Of a DNA stretch of 64,000 nucleotides, positions 36,506 to 45,791 are shown piece by piece (the stretch's first letter is position 1; each line of letters opens with the position of its first letter). The DNA is from Cohnella fermenti. GTDB lineage: Bacteria; Bacillota; Bacilli; Paenibacillales; Paenibacillaceae. Position numbers and translations under genes: made by a program. Under the pieces are notes generated by a model. The model was not told where the DNA came from, made no database searches, and saw nothing but the letters and a program-made list of their open reading frames with translations. The stretch spans positions 62,001 through 126,000 of the forward strand of contig NZ_SSOB01000020.1 of the NCBI RefSeq assembly GCF_004801405.1, given 5' to 3'.

Positions 36506-39481
36506 ATGTTCAAACGATCCAAGCTCTGTCTGCTGCTCGCCGCGCTCGCGGCCGTTCCGTTCGTTCCCGCGCCGTGGGCGGGGGAGGTGCCGGCGGCGTA
36601 TGCCGAGCGACTGTCCGGCAGCGTCGGTTACCTTAACGGCGACAGCTCGCCGACCGGCGGCTCGCTCGGCAGCTTCGGCTATTCTGCGGCCGCGGCCTTC
36701 GATTACTTCGGCCGCAGCGTCGGCATCGATCTTCAGACGATTCAATCGTTTAACGAGATTCGGCTCATCGACGACGACAGAACGAACCGGGTGAACCGCA
36801 GCACGGACCTCTCCGTCTATACGAGCAACGACAACGTCACCTATGCTCCGCTGACCGGGTGGAGCTTCGACAAGACGGGGAACTCCATCGTCCTTCGCGA
36901 CTTCTCCGCGACGGCGCGCTACGTCAAAGTCCATTCGAACTTCTCCGATGCGGGAAGCACGAACGTCTGGATGAAGCAAGCCAATCTGCAGAACCTGCTG
37001 GAGGTGCTCGATACCGGACCCGAGCCGGGGACGCTGAGCGGCTCGGTCGGTTACCTGAACGACGACCGGAATCCGGCGTCGGGCGCTATCGGCAATTGGA
37101 GCTCGACGGGAGCGGCGGCGCTCGATTATCAGTATCGCAGCATCGGCGTCGACCTGGGGGCGGCCGTCTCCTTCAACACGGTCGAGCTGAAGGAAGCCTC
37201 CGGACCGTCGCGGATCGAGAAGGCCGACCTGTCCCTGTACGTCAGCAACGACAACGCGACGTTCGCCAAGGTGACGGACTTCGACTTCCTCAAGCTGAAC
37301 AACCGGATTGTGCTGTACAATTTCTCCGCGACGGCCCGGTATATTAAAGTACACAATCATTTTGACGATGCGGCGTTCACGTTCTCCGGCTCGAATCTGC
37401 AGCAGATGCTCTCTGCGGCGAACCGGCCTGCCGGACAGTGGACGGCGGGGGGCGGAGGCTCGTGGGCGTACAAGAAGGCGATCTCCGTCTCGAACGGCGG
37501 GGCGCAGCTTCTGGAGGACCGCGCCGTGTACGTGACGAAGGCGGCGATCGGCGCAAGCGCGCTGCAGGCGGCGGGCAAGCTCGGCTACGATTACGCGGAC
37601 GTTCGCTTCGCGGATTCCGCCGGGCGGGAGCTGGCGTTCGAGATGGACGACAACGGCTTCTACGTTCGCGTCCCGAGCCTTGCGGCGGGCGGAAGCGGAA
37701 CGATCTGGCTCTATTACGGCAATCCGTCGGCTTCGTTCACGGGAGGCGGCCAGGAAGCGCTGCAGGTGGAATACGGCAACAAGACGCTGGAGGATCACAC
37801 GACGACGCCGTTCAAGGACAACGCCAAGCCGGTGCTGCTCGCTGACGGCGACTTGATGATGGTGGCCAATCGGGTTCAGTCGACGACCAGCGGCATCTAT
37901 GCGAAGTATTCGGAGGACGGGGGACGAACGTGGACAACGCCGGTCGAGATCATGAACCTGAACAACGCGGGCCGCGACGAGCCGGCGGGACTGTTCGTCG
38001 ATCCGGATAACGGCGATGTGCTGCTGTTCTTCTACTCGTATTACGGCTACACCACGACCGACTGCCTGAACGCGTGCCGGAGCGATCTGTACATGGCCAG
38101 ATCGACGGACAACGGGCAGACGTTCCAGACTCCGGCGCAGATCGACACGGGAACGCTCGTCTACGATGGCGTCACCTATCCGGTCAAGTACAACGTTACC
38201 TATGCGGACCCGATTCAGCTCGCTAACGGAGACTGGGTTCTCCCATTCGCCTATGTGAAGGACCCCGACGGCGGCTTCGCCGTCAGCGTCGTCTACTCGA
38301 CGGATAAAGGAGCGACCTGGCAGCGCAGCGCAAGCCAGTTGTCCGTCGCAGCAAGCGGCGGCGAGGGAGGGCTGTCGGAGCCTTCCATCATCCAATTGAC
38401 CGACGGCACGCTCCAAATGTACATGAGGCAGCAGGTCGCGACCAAGGTCAGGCTGGCGGAGAGCGTCTCGACGGACAATGGGCGGACGTGGTCGACTCCG
38501 GTCGATGCGAATATGTTCTCGTCCAATACGAAGTCCGTGCTGACCCGCCACTCGAACGGCGACGTGCTGCTGCTGTGGCCCGGCAACAATGCGTTCGGAG
38601 GAACGAGCTACATTCGCAACCCGCTCACGCTCGCCTACAGCAAGGACGAGACGGCTTCCTGGAACGCGATGCGCGACCTGCTCGGCCGCACCCGGCTGTC
38701 CGGACCCGCTGTGAATGCCGATACGATCAGCCGTCCCGCGACGCAGCCGTCCACCGTGATGATCGACAGCGACACCTATCTGTTCGGCTGGTGGGGGACG
38801 AACCTGTCGACCGCACAGACGCTTCTTGTCGAGGACTTTAACCGCTATCTGTACAAATCGCACGGGGTGTCCGACGACTTCGAATATGAAGAGCTGAAGA
38901 ACGATTACTGGTGGCAGCTCGGCTCGACGATCGCAGTCAGCCATAACCAGGCTCGAAGCGGAGCCGGATCGCTCCGTCTGCTGGACGACAACACGACGAA
39001 TCTGACCGCAGGCAGCCGTCTGTTCCCCGGCATGAGACAGGGCATCGTCAAGTTCAGCCTGTACGCTCACAGCCTGGGCGACTCGTTCTCCTTCTCGCTG
39101 CGGGAGCCTTATTCCTACGTGCACGCGGCAGAAGGGACGATGTTCCAATTCTTCGTCGAGACGGACGGCTCGCTTAAGGTGTACAATTCGGCGGGCAGCC
39201 GGGTCGAGCTGCCGGTGGCGACGGATCTGACGCTGGACGCGTGGCACGATATCGAGCTTCGCTTCGACGCGACGGCCGGCACGATCGCGGTCTATGTCGA
39301 CGGCGTCTCCAAGGGAACGGCCGGCACCTACAAGAGCGGCAACCTGATTACGCACTTCAACATAGCTTCGTCCAGCACGCCCGCGACCGGAACCGATGTA
39401 TACATCGACGATCTGACGATCCGGAACACGGAATTGGGGCTTCCGACGGCAGGAACGGTGGGGACGGAGCAATCGGCTTAG
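36506..39481 (+). CDS. Secreted sialidase-like (BNR) protein with two N-terminal modules and DUF2341
   Basis: 991 residues, exported (signal peptide 1-33 ending AYA). Two related modules of about 135 residues (36-170 and 177-305) each end in SATARYVKVH or SATARYIKVH and look like discoidin-type carbohydrate-binding units. A DUF2341-like domain (about 320-415) follows, ending WLYYGNPSASF. The BNR six-bladed-propeller region (about 435-810) has Asp-box-like YSEDGGRTW, RSTDNGQTF, YSTDKGATW and VSTDNGRTW and the GLSEPSIIQL and MYMRQQ segment typical of exo-sialidase-like proteins. A LamG-like C-terminal domain (about 820-985) completes it. I see no FRIP motif, so true sialidase activity is not assured. 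It has a paralogue at 51252. Confidence 0.87.
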   Translation: MFKRSKLCLLLAALAAVPFVPAPWAGEVPAAYAERLSGSVGYLNGDSSPTGGSLGSFGYSAAAAFDYFGRSVGIDLQTIQSFNEIRLIDDDRTNRVNRSTDLSVYTSNDNVTYAPLTGWSFDKTGNSIVLRDFSATARYVKVHSNFSDAGSTNVWMKQANLQNLLEVLDTGPEPGTLSGSVGYLNDDRNPASGAIGNWSSTGAAALDYQYRSIGVDLGAAVSFNTVELKEASGPSRIEKADLSLYVSNDNATFAKVTDFDFLKLNNRIVLYNFSATARYIKVHNHFDDAAFTFSGSNLQQMLSAANRPAGQWTAGGGGSWAYKKAISVSNGGAQLLEDRAVYVTKAAIGASALQAAGKLGYDYADVRFADSAGRELAFEMDDNGFYVRVPSLAAGGSGTIWLYYGNPSASFTGGGQEALQVEYGNKTLEDHTTTPFKDNAKPVLLADGDLMMVANRVQSTTSGIYAKYSEDGGRTWTTPVEIMNLNNAGRDEPAGLFVDPDNGDVLLFFYSYYGYTTTDCLNACRSDLYMARSTDNGQTFQTPAQIDTGTLVYDGVTYPVKYNVTYADPIQLANGDWVLPFAYVKDPDGGFAVSVVYSTDKGATWQRSASQLSVAASGGEGGLSEPSIIQLTDGTLQMYMRQQVATKVRLAESVSTDNGRTWSTPVDANMFSSNTKSVLTRHSNGDVLLLWPGNNAFGGTSYIRNPLTLAYSKDETASWNAMRDLLGRTRLSGPAVNADTISRPATQPSTVMIDSDTYLFGWWGTNLSTAQTLLVEDFNRYLYKSHGVSDDFEYEELKNDYWWQLGSTIAVSHNQARSGAGSLRLLDDNTTNLTAGSRLFPGMRQGIVKFSLYAHSLGDSFSFSLREPYSYVHAAEGTMFQFFVETDGSLKVYNSAGSRVELPVATDLTLDAWHDIELRFDATAGTIAVYVDGVSKGTAGTYKSGNLITHFNIASSSTPATGTDVYIDDLTIRNTELGLPTAGTVGTEQSA

Positions 39482-39528
39482 GAATTTTGAAGCTTCGGTT
39501 TTCCCGTGACAGGAGGATTAGCAACAGC

Positions 39529-40005
39529 ATGATGGCAGGAAGCTTGGAAAATTGGGTTAAGCAAGGAAAAACTGCACCGGAGGGACTGAGGCGTGCAATG
39601 GAGGTTCTGCGGGAGACGGACTTCGGCTCGATGCCGACCGGCCGGCTCGAGTTGGACGGAGACGGGATGTACGCCATCGTGTCGGAGTCGGTGACACGTT
39701 CGCCCGAGGAAGCTCTCGGCGAGGCTCACGGAGTCTACGCCGATGTTCACTATGTTCTCAAGGGGACGGAACGGATGGGGTTCGCCCTTAGAGCGGACGG
39801 GGCATCGGTCAAGCAGAATCTGCTGGAGACGGAGGATGCCGTCTTGTACGATAAGTTGGAGGAAGAGAGTTGCCTTTATCTGAACCAAGGGATGTATGCC
39901 GTCTTCCTGCCGGGCGAGATTCATCGGCCGGGAATGTATCTGGAAGCGCCGGCTCCGCTTCGCAAGGTCGTGGTGAAGATTCACCGGGATCGCCTGAATT
40001 CCTGA
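39529..40005 (+). CDS. YhcH/YjgK/YiaL-family protein (NanQ-type anomerase candidate)
   Basis: 158 residues, full length for the family that includes NanQ (YhcH), an N-acetylneuraminate anomerase, and EbgC. The metal/active-site pattern is visible: EAHGVYADVHYVLKGTERM with conserved His and Asp, and FLPGEIHRPGM with His and Glu. Being placed after an N-acetylneuraminate-lyase-like and a sialidase-like gene supports a role in preparing the sugar for the lyase. AGGAGG lies 12 bases before the first of two adjacent ATG codons. A terminator follows. Confidence 0.87.
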   Translation: MMAGSLENWVKQGKTAPEGLRRAMEVLRETDFGSMPTGRLELDGDGMYAIVSESVTRSPEEALGEAHGVYADVHYVLKGTERMGFALRADGASVKQNLLETEDAVLYDKLEEESCLYLNQGMYAVFLPGEIHRPGMYLEAPAPLRKVVVKIHRDRLNS

Positions 40006-40027
40006 ATTATCCCCTATGATTCTCTGC

Positions 40028-40058
40028 AGCTTCCCCGGGTTCCCGCGGGAGGCTTTTT
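40028..40058 (+). terminator. Rho-independent terminator after the YhcH-type gene
   Basis: AGCTTCCCCGGG pairs imperfectly with CCGCGGGAGGCT and is followed by TTTTTCTTT. It ends 15 bp before the first possible start of the next gene. Confidence 0.7.
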
Positions 40059-40111
40059 CTTTAAAGTAGGAGATGAACGGGAAGGAAGGCATGACGGGAG
40101 GAATCGCCTGG

Positions 40112-42868
40112 ATGGGACAAGGAATCATACGGGACCGGGGCTTCGAAGCCTTGAGCCAAGGCACGTTCGGCAATGCGGGCCACAATCTTTACGTATCCAA
40201 AAAAGGAGTTTTGCAGAGAATCCATCTCTTCGACGTGAACGGGGACGGGTACATCGATCTGCCGTTCGCCAATTCCCATGACGACGGGGTGCGGGTGCCT
40301 GCCTACGTGTACGTCGATCCGCTGGGCGGGGGAAAGCGCATCGAGATTCCGTCCGACGGGGCCTTCGCCGGAGCCGTCGCGGATCTGAACGGAGACGGCT
40401 ACGACGATCTGGTGATCGGCAATCAATACGACGGAGCGTCGAATTACGTCTACGCCCAGGTGTATTACGGATCGCCGGAGGGGTACGGGACGAAGCGGAT
40501 GCTTCGCCTCTGGGCGCCTTCGGTCCGCAGCGTCGCGATCGGCGACTTCAATGGGGACGGGCGCAAGGATATCGCCTTCGTCAGCTTCGACAAGCTAAGA
40601 ATCTTCTACCAGGACGTTCAAGGATTCCGTACGCGCGGTTACGTCGACCTCGAATTGGACCATACGCTGGATTCGCTCGCCTCGATGGATCTGGACGGCG
40701 ACGGGTTCGATGACTTGGTCATCCGCACCGGCAACAGCCGCTTGGTCATCTATTGGGGCGGGCCGGAGGGCATCCGCGCGGACAATCGGACCTGGATCGA
40801 TTCGGATCTGACGGGAGAAGAGCCGTTGGATGCGGGAATCGACAGCGCCGCGAGCGGCGCGGGAGCGGGAGCCCTCGTCGTCTGCAACGTGCCGAAGGGA
40901 CCCAAGCTCAAGGCGCTCTCGCTCGGAGGCATCCCCCATCTGTTCGCCGGGAGGGCGGACAGGGCTTCGTTCATTCCGATCCTGCCGAACCGAAGTGCGG
41001 GAACCCCCTTCGCGATCGGCTGCGAAGGAGTCACAAGTGCGTGTGTCGGCGACCTGCGAGGGCAGGGCCGCGAGGACCTGATCCTCTCTGCCCGGAGAGC
41101 GGACGAGGAAGGGATCGAACGTTCCTGGATTTATTGGCAGACCGATGATGCCGGCTACTCCGAAGAACATCGCACGGCGTTCGTCACGAGAAGCGCCGCC
41201 GACGTGATCGCCGCCGACCTGGATGGCGACGGCCGCGCGGAGCTCGTCGTCTGCCAGGACAAGACGGAGCGGCTTTATACCTTCGAATCTCTTATCTTCA
41301 AGGCGAATCCGGATGGAAGGCTGGAGGAACCGACGCGGCTTCGGACGCATTGCGCGATCGCCGCGTTCGTCGCGAGAACGATGGACGAGCCGCGGCCCCA
41401 GCTTATCTTCCTCAACCACTTGACCAATCGTGTCCAAGGCGACGTGCCGGTATTTATCTACCTGGGCGGACCGGACGGCTTCTCGCCGGAGCGAAGGCTC
41501 GAGCTTCCGGGATGGGCCGCGACGGAAGTGCGGATCTGCGACTTCGACGACGACGGCTGCCCGGACATCTTCATGGCCAACAGCAACGAGAACGCGATGC
41601 ATCTCGATAACGGCTCGTTCGTGTATTACAACGGTCCGGAAGGGTTCTCCGTCGACCGAAGAGTCGAACTGCCGACCAGGTATGCGATGAACGGCGTCTG
41701 CGCCGACCTGAACCGGGACGGTTATCTGGACCTTATCGTCGTCGGTCATAACAACGACGAGCTGCTCATCTTCTACGGCTCGGAGAACGGCTTCGCGGAC
41801 GAGCCGGTTCGCATCCGGCTGATCGTGGACGGAGTCGTCTACAGGCAGCCGAGGTTCATGACGCTGGCCGACCTGAACAACGACGGCTGGCTGGACCTCG
41901 TTATTCCGGATTGCGGGGCGACGGACGACCTGCTCATTCTGTGGGGCGGACCGGACGGCTTCGATATCGAGCGCCGCTCCCTGCTTCCGGAAGGATCGGG
42001 CATCAGCTCCAGGGCCGCCGACTTGACCGGCAACGGCTGGCTCGACTTGATTATCGGCGGCTACAAAGGTCCCGATATCGGCGATCCGTACGGCACGTCC
42101 GTGTTTATCTATTGGGGAGGCCCGGAGGGGTATTCGAACGACCGCCGGACCGAGCTGCCGGCGCACTTCGCGGCCGATCTCGCGGTGGCCGACTTCAACA
42201 ACGACGGCATTCTCGATCTGTTCGTCTCTTGCTACCACGGCACGAGAACCCGCGATATCGATTCCTATATTTATTGGGGAGAGCCGGGAGGGGGCTTCTC
42301 CGTCGAGAAGAGAACGCAGTTCCCCGGCCACTCCGCCGCAGGGGTATTGGCGGCCGACTTCGACGAAGACGGCTATGTGGACCTGGCGATGGCGAACCAC
42401 AAGACGTTCGGCAATCACCCGGGCGAGTCCTTCGTCTGGCATAACGGCCCGGAAGGCTTCTCCAGGAGCCGCGTCACCCGGCTGCCGACCGCCGGTCCCC
42501 ATGGGATTACCCACTCGGATATCGGCAACGTCATGGACCGCGGGCCGGAGGAATATTACGAGTCGAGGGCGATTGAGCTGCCGATGGGAAGCGGGCTGAC
42601 CGGAATCTCCTGGACGGCGGACCTTGCTCCCAAGACCTGGGTCAAGGCGCAGATCCGCACGGCCGCAAGCAAGGAATCGCTTCTTGGCGCAGCGTGGCAA
42701 GGACCGGACGGAACGGCCGACAGTTGGTACGGGAACGGGGCGGAATCGTCGGCTCCCCTAGCCGGCCCATGGATTCAATACAAGCTGGCCCTTGGAGCCC
42801 TGAACAGCGGAGGGACGCCCCGCGTAAGCGAAATTCGATTGATCTATGACCAGATCGAGGAGAGATAA
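40112..42868 (+). CDS. FG-GAP/VCBS-repeat beta-propeller protein without signal peptide
   Basis: About 918 residues with at least eleven calcium-binding-type motifs, such as DVNGDGYID, DLNGDGYDD, DFNGDGRKD, DLDGDGFDD, DFDDDGCPD, DLNNDGWLD and DFDEDGYVD, alternating with YYGSPEG/YWGGPEG strands. This is the pattern of integrin-alpha-like propellers; the number suggests two propellers. The last 100 residues form a separate beta-rich domain. There is no signal peptide or anchor, which is unusual for such proteins. The ATG at 40112 has GGGAGG ten bases upstream; ATGs at 40091 and 40073 are in frame, but the last abuts its ribosome site. The next gene, a cytoplasmic GH2 enzyme, starts 3 bp later. 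Enzymatic role unknown. Confidence 0.85.
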   Translation: MGQGIIRDRGFEALSQGTFGNAGHNLYVSKKGVLQRIHLFDVNGDGYIDLPFANSHDDGVRVPAYVYVDPLGGGKRIEIPSDGAFAGAVADLNGDGYDDLVIGNQYDGASNYVYAQVYYGSPEGYGTKRMLRLWAPSVRSVAIGDFNGDGRKDIAFVSFDKLRIFYQDVQGFRTRGYVDLELDHTLDSLASMDLDGDGFDDLVIRTGNSRLVIYWGGPEGIRADNRTWIDSDLTGEEPLDAGIDSAASGAGAGALVVCNVPKGPKLKALSLGGIPHLFAGRADRASFIPILPNRSAGTPFAIGCEGVTSACVGDLRGQGREDLILSARRADEEGIERSWIYWQTDDAGYSEEHRTAFVTRSAADVIAADLDGDGRAELVVCQDKTERLYTFESLIFKANPDGRLEEPTRLRTHCAIAAFVARTMDEPRPQLIFLNHLTNRVQGDVPVFIYLGGPDGFSPERRLELPGWAATEVRICDFDDDGCPDIFMANSNENAMHLDNGSFVYYNGPEGFSVDRRVELPTRYAMNGVCADLNRDGYLDLIVVGHNNDELLIFYGSENGFADEPVRIRLIVDGVVYRQPRFMTLADLNNDGWLDLVIPDCGATDDLLILWGGPDGFDIERRSLLPEGSGISSRAADLTGNGWLDLIIGGYKGPDIGDPYGTSVFIYWGGPEGYSNDRRTELPAHFAADLAVADFNNDGILDLFVSCYHGTRTRDIDSYIYWGEPGGGFSVEKRTQFPGHSAAGVLAADFDEDGYVDLAMANHKTFGNHPGESFVWHNGPEGFSRSRVTRLPTAGPHGITHSDIGNVMDRGPEEYYESRAIELPMGSGLTGISWTADLAPKTWVKAQIRTAASKESLLGAAWQGPDGTADSWYGNGAESSAPLAGPWIQYKLALGALNSGGTPRVSEIRLIYDQIEER

Positions 42869-42871
42869 GAG

Positions 42872-44635
42872 ATGAGCGAGCAGCCGAGACAGGAGCATCC
42901 TCGTCCGCAATTCGTCCGGGACAGTTGGGTCAATCTGAACGGAGAATGGGAATTCGCCTTCGACGACGGCAATGCCGGAGACGAAGAACGCTGGCAGTTG
43001 GGCGACAAGCCGCTGCCGTTGCGGATTCAAGTGCCGTTCGCCTTCCAGAGCAAACTAAGCGGAATTGCCGATCCGGACATTCACGACACGGTCTGGTACC
43101 GGAGGAGCTTCGATGTCCCCGCGGAGTTCGCGAACAAGCGGATTCTCCTGCACTTCGGGGCCGTCGATTACGAGGCGAGCGTCTGGGTGAACGGTCAACT
43201 GGCCGCGCGGCACGAAGGAGGACATACGCCGTTCAAGGCGGATATCACGCGGCTGCTGAATAAGAACGGCAATGTCCTTGTCGTCAAGGCGGTCGACTGC
43301 AGTCGGGACCGCACGCTCCCACGGGGCAAGCAATATTGGAAGCCGAAGTCCGCGGGCGTCTACTACACGCGCACGACGGGGATCTGGCAGACGGTATGGA
43401 TGGAGGCGGTGTCGTCCGTTCACCTCGACAGGGTCAAGCTGACGCCGAATCTCGACGCGAAGCAGGTAGAGATTCAGGCCTTCGTCCAAGGCGAGCTGGA
43501 GGGGCGGGACTTAAGGCTTCACGCTTCGATCTCGTTCGGCGGCAAGAGCGTCGCGGAAGACTCTTACAGCGTGAGGCACGAGCAGGAGAAGCGGATCGTG
43601 ACGTTGCGCGACGGCAACGAGCGGGCTCCCGGATTGGAAGGATTATGGTCCCCGGATACGCCCAATCTGTACGATATCGCCTTCCGATTATACGACGGCC
43701 AAGAGCTGCTGGACGAGGTGAAGAGCTACTTCGGCATGAGGAAAATCTCGGTCGAGAACGGGCGCTTCTACCTGAACAATCGCCCCTGCTTCAGCAAGAT
43801 GGTGCTGGACCAGGGGTATTTTCCAGATGGCAATCTCACTCCTCCGAGCGACGAAGCGATTCGCCGGGACGTCGAGTTGACGAAGGAGATGGGCTTCAAC
43901 GGCGCCCGCAAGCACCAGAAGCTGGAGGACCCGCGGTATCTGTATTGGTGCGACCGCTTGGGCCTTCTCGTGTGGAGCGAGGCGGCGAACGCCATGGAGT
44001 TCTCGGACGCCAACGTGCGCCGGTTCGCGAACGAATGGATCGAATCGGTCGAACGGGATTATAACCATCCGTGCGTCGCCGTCTGGGTGCCCCTGAACGA
44101 GAGCTGGGGGGCTTCGGACATCCGTTGCGACGGCAGGCAGGAGGCGCACGCGATGTCTCTCTATTACTTGACCAAATCTCTTGACAGCTCCCGTCCGGTC
44201 GTCTCGAACGACGGCTGGGAGCTCGTGAAGACGGATCTGTTCACCATCCACGACTACGGCTGGAACGAAGAGCTGCTGACGGAACGGTACCGCTCGGCGG
44301 CGAAGGCCGTCAGCGCTCTTCCCGCGGGCATGAATCTGTACGTGGACGGCTATCCCTACGAGGGGCAGCCCATCCTCGTCACGGAGATGGGAGGCATCGC
44401 CTATCGCACAAGCGAGCAGGAAGGCTGGGGCTATTCGGGAGCGAGCGACGACGCGGATTACGAGTCCCGGCTGCGCGCGGTCATCCGGCCGTACCACGCT
44501 GCCGATACGGTCGTTCAAGGCTATTGCTTCACCCAATTGACCGATGTGGAGCAGGAGATCAACGGCCTGTTGACCTATGACCGGAAGCCGAAGATTCAGC
44601 TTGAAATTATTCGTTCCATTAACGAAGGCAACTGA
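42872..44635 (+). CDS. Glycoside hydrolase family 2 enzyme (beta-galactosidase/glucuronidase-like)
   Basis: 587-residue cytoplasmic beta-glycosidase. Layout: sugar-binding jelly-roll domain (about 15-180, with WYRRSF, HFGAVDYEASVWVNG and the EGGHTPF loop), Ig-like domain (about 185-290), then the TIM barrel. Acid/base E410 in PLNESWG and nucleophile E504 in LVTEMGG are present. No signal peptide, so it works on imported oligosaccharides. It probably forms an operon with the propeller gene (3-bp gap). Beta-galactosidase, glucuronidase and mannosidase activities cannot be told apart here. Confidence 0.92.
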   Translation: MSEQPRQEHPRPQFVRDSWVNLNGEWEFAFDDGNAGDEERWQLGDKPLPLRIQVPFAFQSKLSGIADPDIHDTVWYRRSFDVPAEFANKRILLHFGAVDYEASVWVNGQLAARHEGGHTPFKADITRLLNKNGNVLVVKAVDCSRDRTLPRGKQYWKPKSAGVYYTRTTGIWQTVWMEAVSSVHLDRVKLTPNLDAKQVEIQAFVQGELEGRDLRLHASISFGGKSVAEDSYSVRHEQEKRIVTLRDGNERAPGLEGLWSPDTPNLYDIAFRLYDGQELLDEVKSYFGMRKISVENGRFYLNNRPCFSKMVLDQGYFPDGNLTPPSDEAIRRDVELTKEMGFNGARKHQKLEDPRYLYWCDRLGLLVWSEAANAMEFSDANVRRFANEWIESVERDYNHPCVAVWVPLNESWGASDIRCDGRQEAHAMSLYYLTKSLDSSRPVVSNDGWELVKTDLFTIHDYGWNEELLTERYRSAAKAVSALPAGMNLYVDGYPYEGQPILVTEMGGIAYRTSEQEGWGYSGASDDADYESRLRAVIRPYHAADTVVQGYCFTQLTDVEQEINGLLTYDRKPKIQLEIIRSINEGN

Positions 44636-44642
44636 ACGGAGC

Positions 44643-44676
44643 CGCCCTTTCTCGATGGAGGAAGGGCGTTGCTCTT
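44643..44676 (+). terminator. Likely terminator after the GH2 gene
   Basis: CGCCCTT (44643-44649) pairs with AAGGGCG (44662-44668), extended by two further pairs, and is followed by a weak T-rich tail. Confidence 0.55.
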
Positions 44677-44802
44677 CGGTAATGTAAGCTTCCGTGACAT
44701 CCCCTGCAGTTTCCCCGGCATTCCTCTTTAACTTCCCGGATAGGCCCAGTCGCCTCGGGTTCCTATACTTAAAGAAACATTAATCCGAAGGGGAGAGAGA
44801 TC

Positions 44803-45768
44803 ATCGACATTCAAGCGCATCCGGTCAAGAAGCAAGCGGCTCCCCGCGCATCCGGACGCCAGGGGCGGCTTCGCAAGCTCATCTCTCAATACCAGTTGAT
44901 CCTGATGTCCGTGCCGTTCATCGCCGTATTGTTCGTTTTCCACTATCTCCCCCTATGGGGTTGGCTGATGGCCTTCCAGAAGTATTCCATTCCTCTGGGC
45001 ATTCTGGGAAGCCCCTTTATCGGATTCGGCCAGTTCGCGGAATTGTTCGGGGACAGCCGCTTCTACCAAGCTCTTCGGAACACGTTCGCGATGAGCGGGA
45101 TGAGCCTGATCGCCGGCTTCGTCTGCGCCATCGGCCTGGCCTTGCTGCTTAACGAAGTCCGCTCCTCGCTGTACAAGCGCACGATCCAGACGATCGTCTA
45201 TATTCCGCACTTCGTCTCCTGGGTCGTCATCTCCAACATCGTCATCTACCTGCTGTCTCCCGATCACGGGCCTCTGAACGAGCTGCTGGCCGGTCTCGAA
45301 GTTATCGGCGAACCGATCTACTTCATGTCCAAGGAGAAGTGGTTCTGGGTCATCCATACGCTTGCGGGACTGTGGAAGGAGCTTGGGTGGAGCACGATCA
45401 TCTATCTCGCGGTTCTGGCCGGCGTCAATCCGGAGATGTACGAAGCGGCCGACGTCGACGGAGCGGGACGCTTCGCCAAGATGAGGCGCATCTCGCTTCC
45501 CAGTCTTCTCCCTACCGCTACGCTGCTGCTCATCCTTGCGGTCGGTCAGATGCTCTCGACGGGCTACGAGTCCCAGATGCTGCTGGGCAACAGCTTCGTC
45601 ATGGATTACTCCCAGGTGCTCGACCTGTATGCGCTGGACTACTCGCTATCGATCGGGGATTACTCGTACGGCGTGGCGATCAGCATGTTCAAATCAGTCG
45701 TCAGCATCGTCCTTGTGCTCGGGGTCAATACGATCGCGAAGCGGGTCGGCCAGTCCCACGTTCTATAA
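44803..45768 (+). CDS. LplB-type sugar ABC transporter permease (importer 2), apparent ATC start
   Basis: Integral membrane permease, about 321 residues with six transmembrane segments; EAA loop MYEAADVDGAGRFAKMRRIS. The reading frame is open from 44773, but the only ATG/GTG/TTG near the N-terminus is TTG at 44896, which has no ribosome site and would remove the basic leader that comes before the first helix in related LplB/YteP proteins. The purine-rich GGGGAGAGAG (44790-44799) is instead followed by ATC ATC (44800 and 44803), making ATC the probable start. A TATACT hexamer at 44764 may be the -10 box. Partner genes follow: second permease and binding protein. Confidence 0.85.
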   Translation: MDIQAHPVKKQAAPRASGRQGRLRKLISQYQLILMSVPFIAVLFVFHYLPLWGWLMAFQKYSIPLGILGSPFIGFGQFAELFGDSRFYQALRNTFAMSGMSLIAGFVCAIGLALLLNEVRSSLYKRTIQTIVYIPHFVSWVVISNIVIYLLSPDHGPLNELLAGLEVIGEPIYFMSKEKWFWVIHTLAGLWKELGWSTIIYLAVLAGVNPEMYEAADVDGAGRFAKMRRISLPSLLPTATLLLILAVGQMLSTGYESQMLLGNSFVMDYSQVLDLYALDYSLSIGDYSYGVAISMFKSVVSIVLVLGVNTIAKRVGQSHVL

Positions 45769-45791
45769 AGATACATCCGAGGTGACCATTC

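Noticed and set aside
36455-39472. 1005-residue minus-strand frame opposite the first sialidase-like gene
   Set aside because: Antisense shadow in high-GC DNA; the plus strand has signal peptide, domains and ribosome site.
40595-42700. 701-residue minus-strand frame opposite the VCBS gene
   Set aside because: Antisense shadow; the plus-strand protein has regular calcium motifs.
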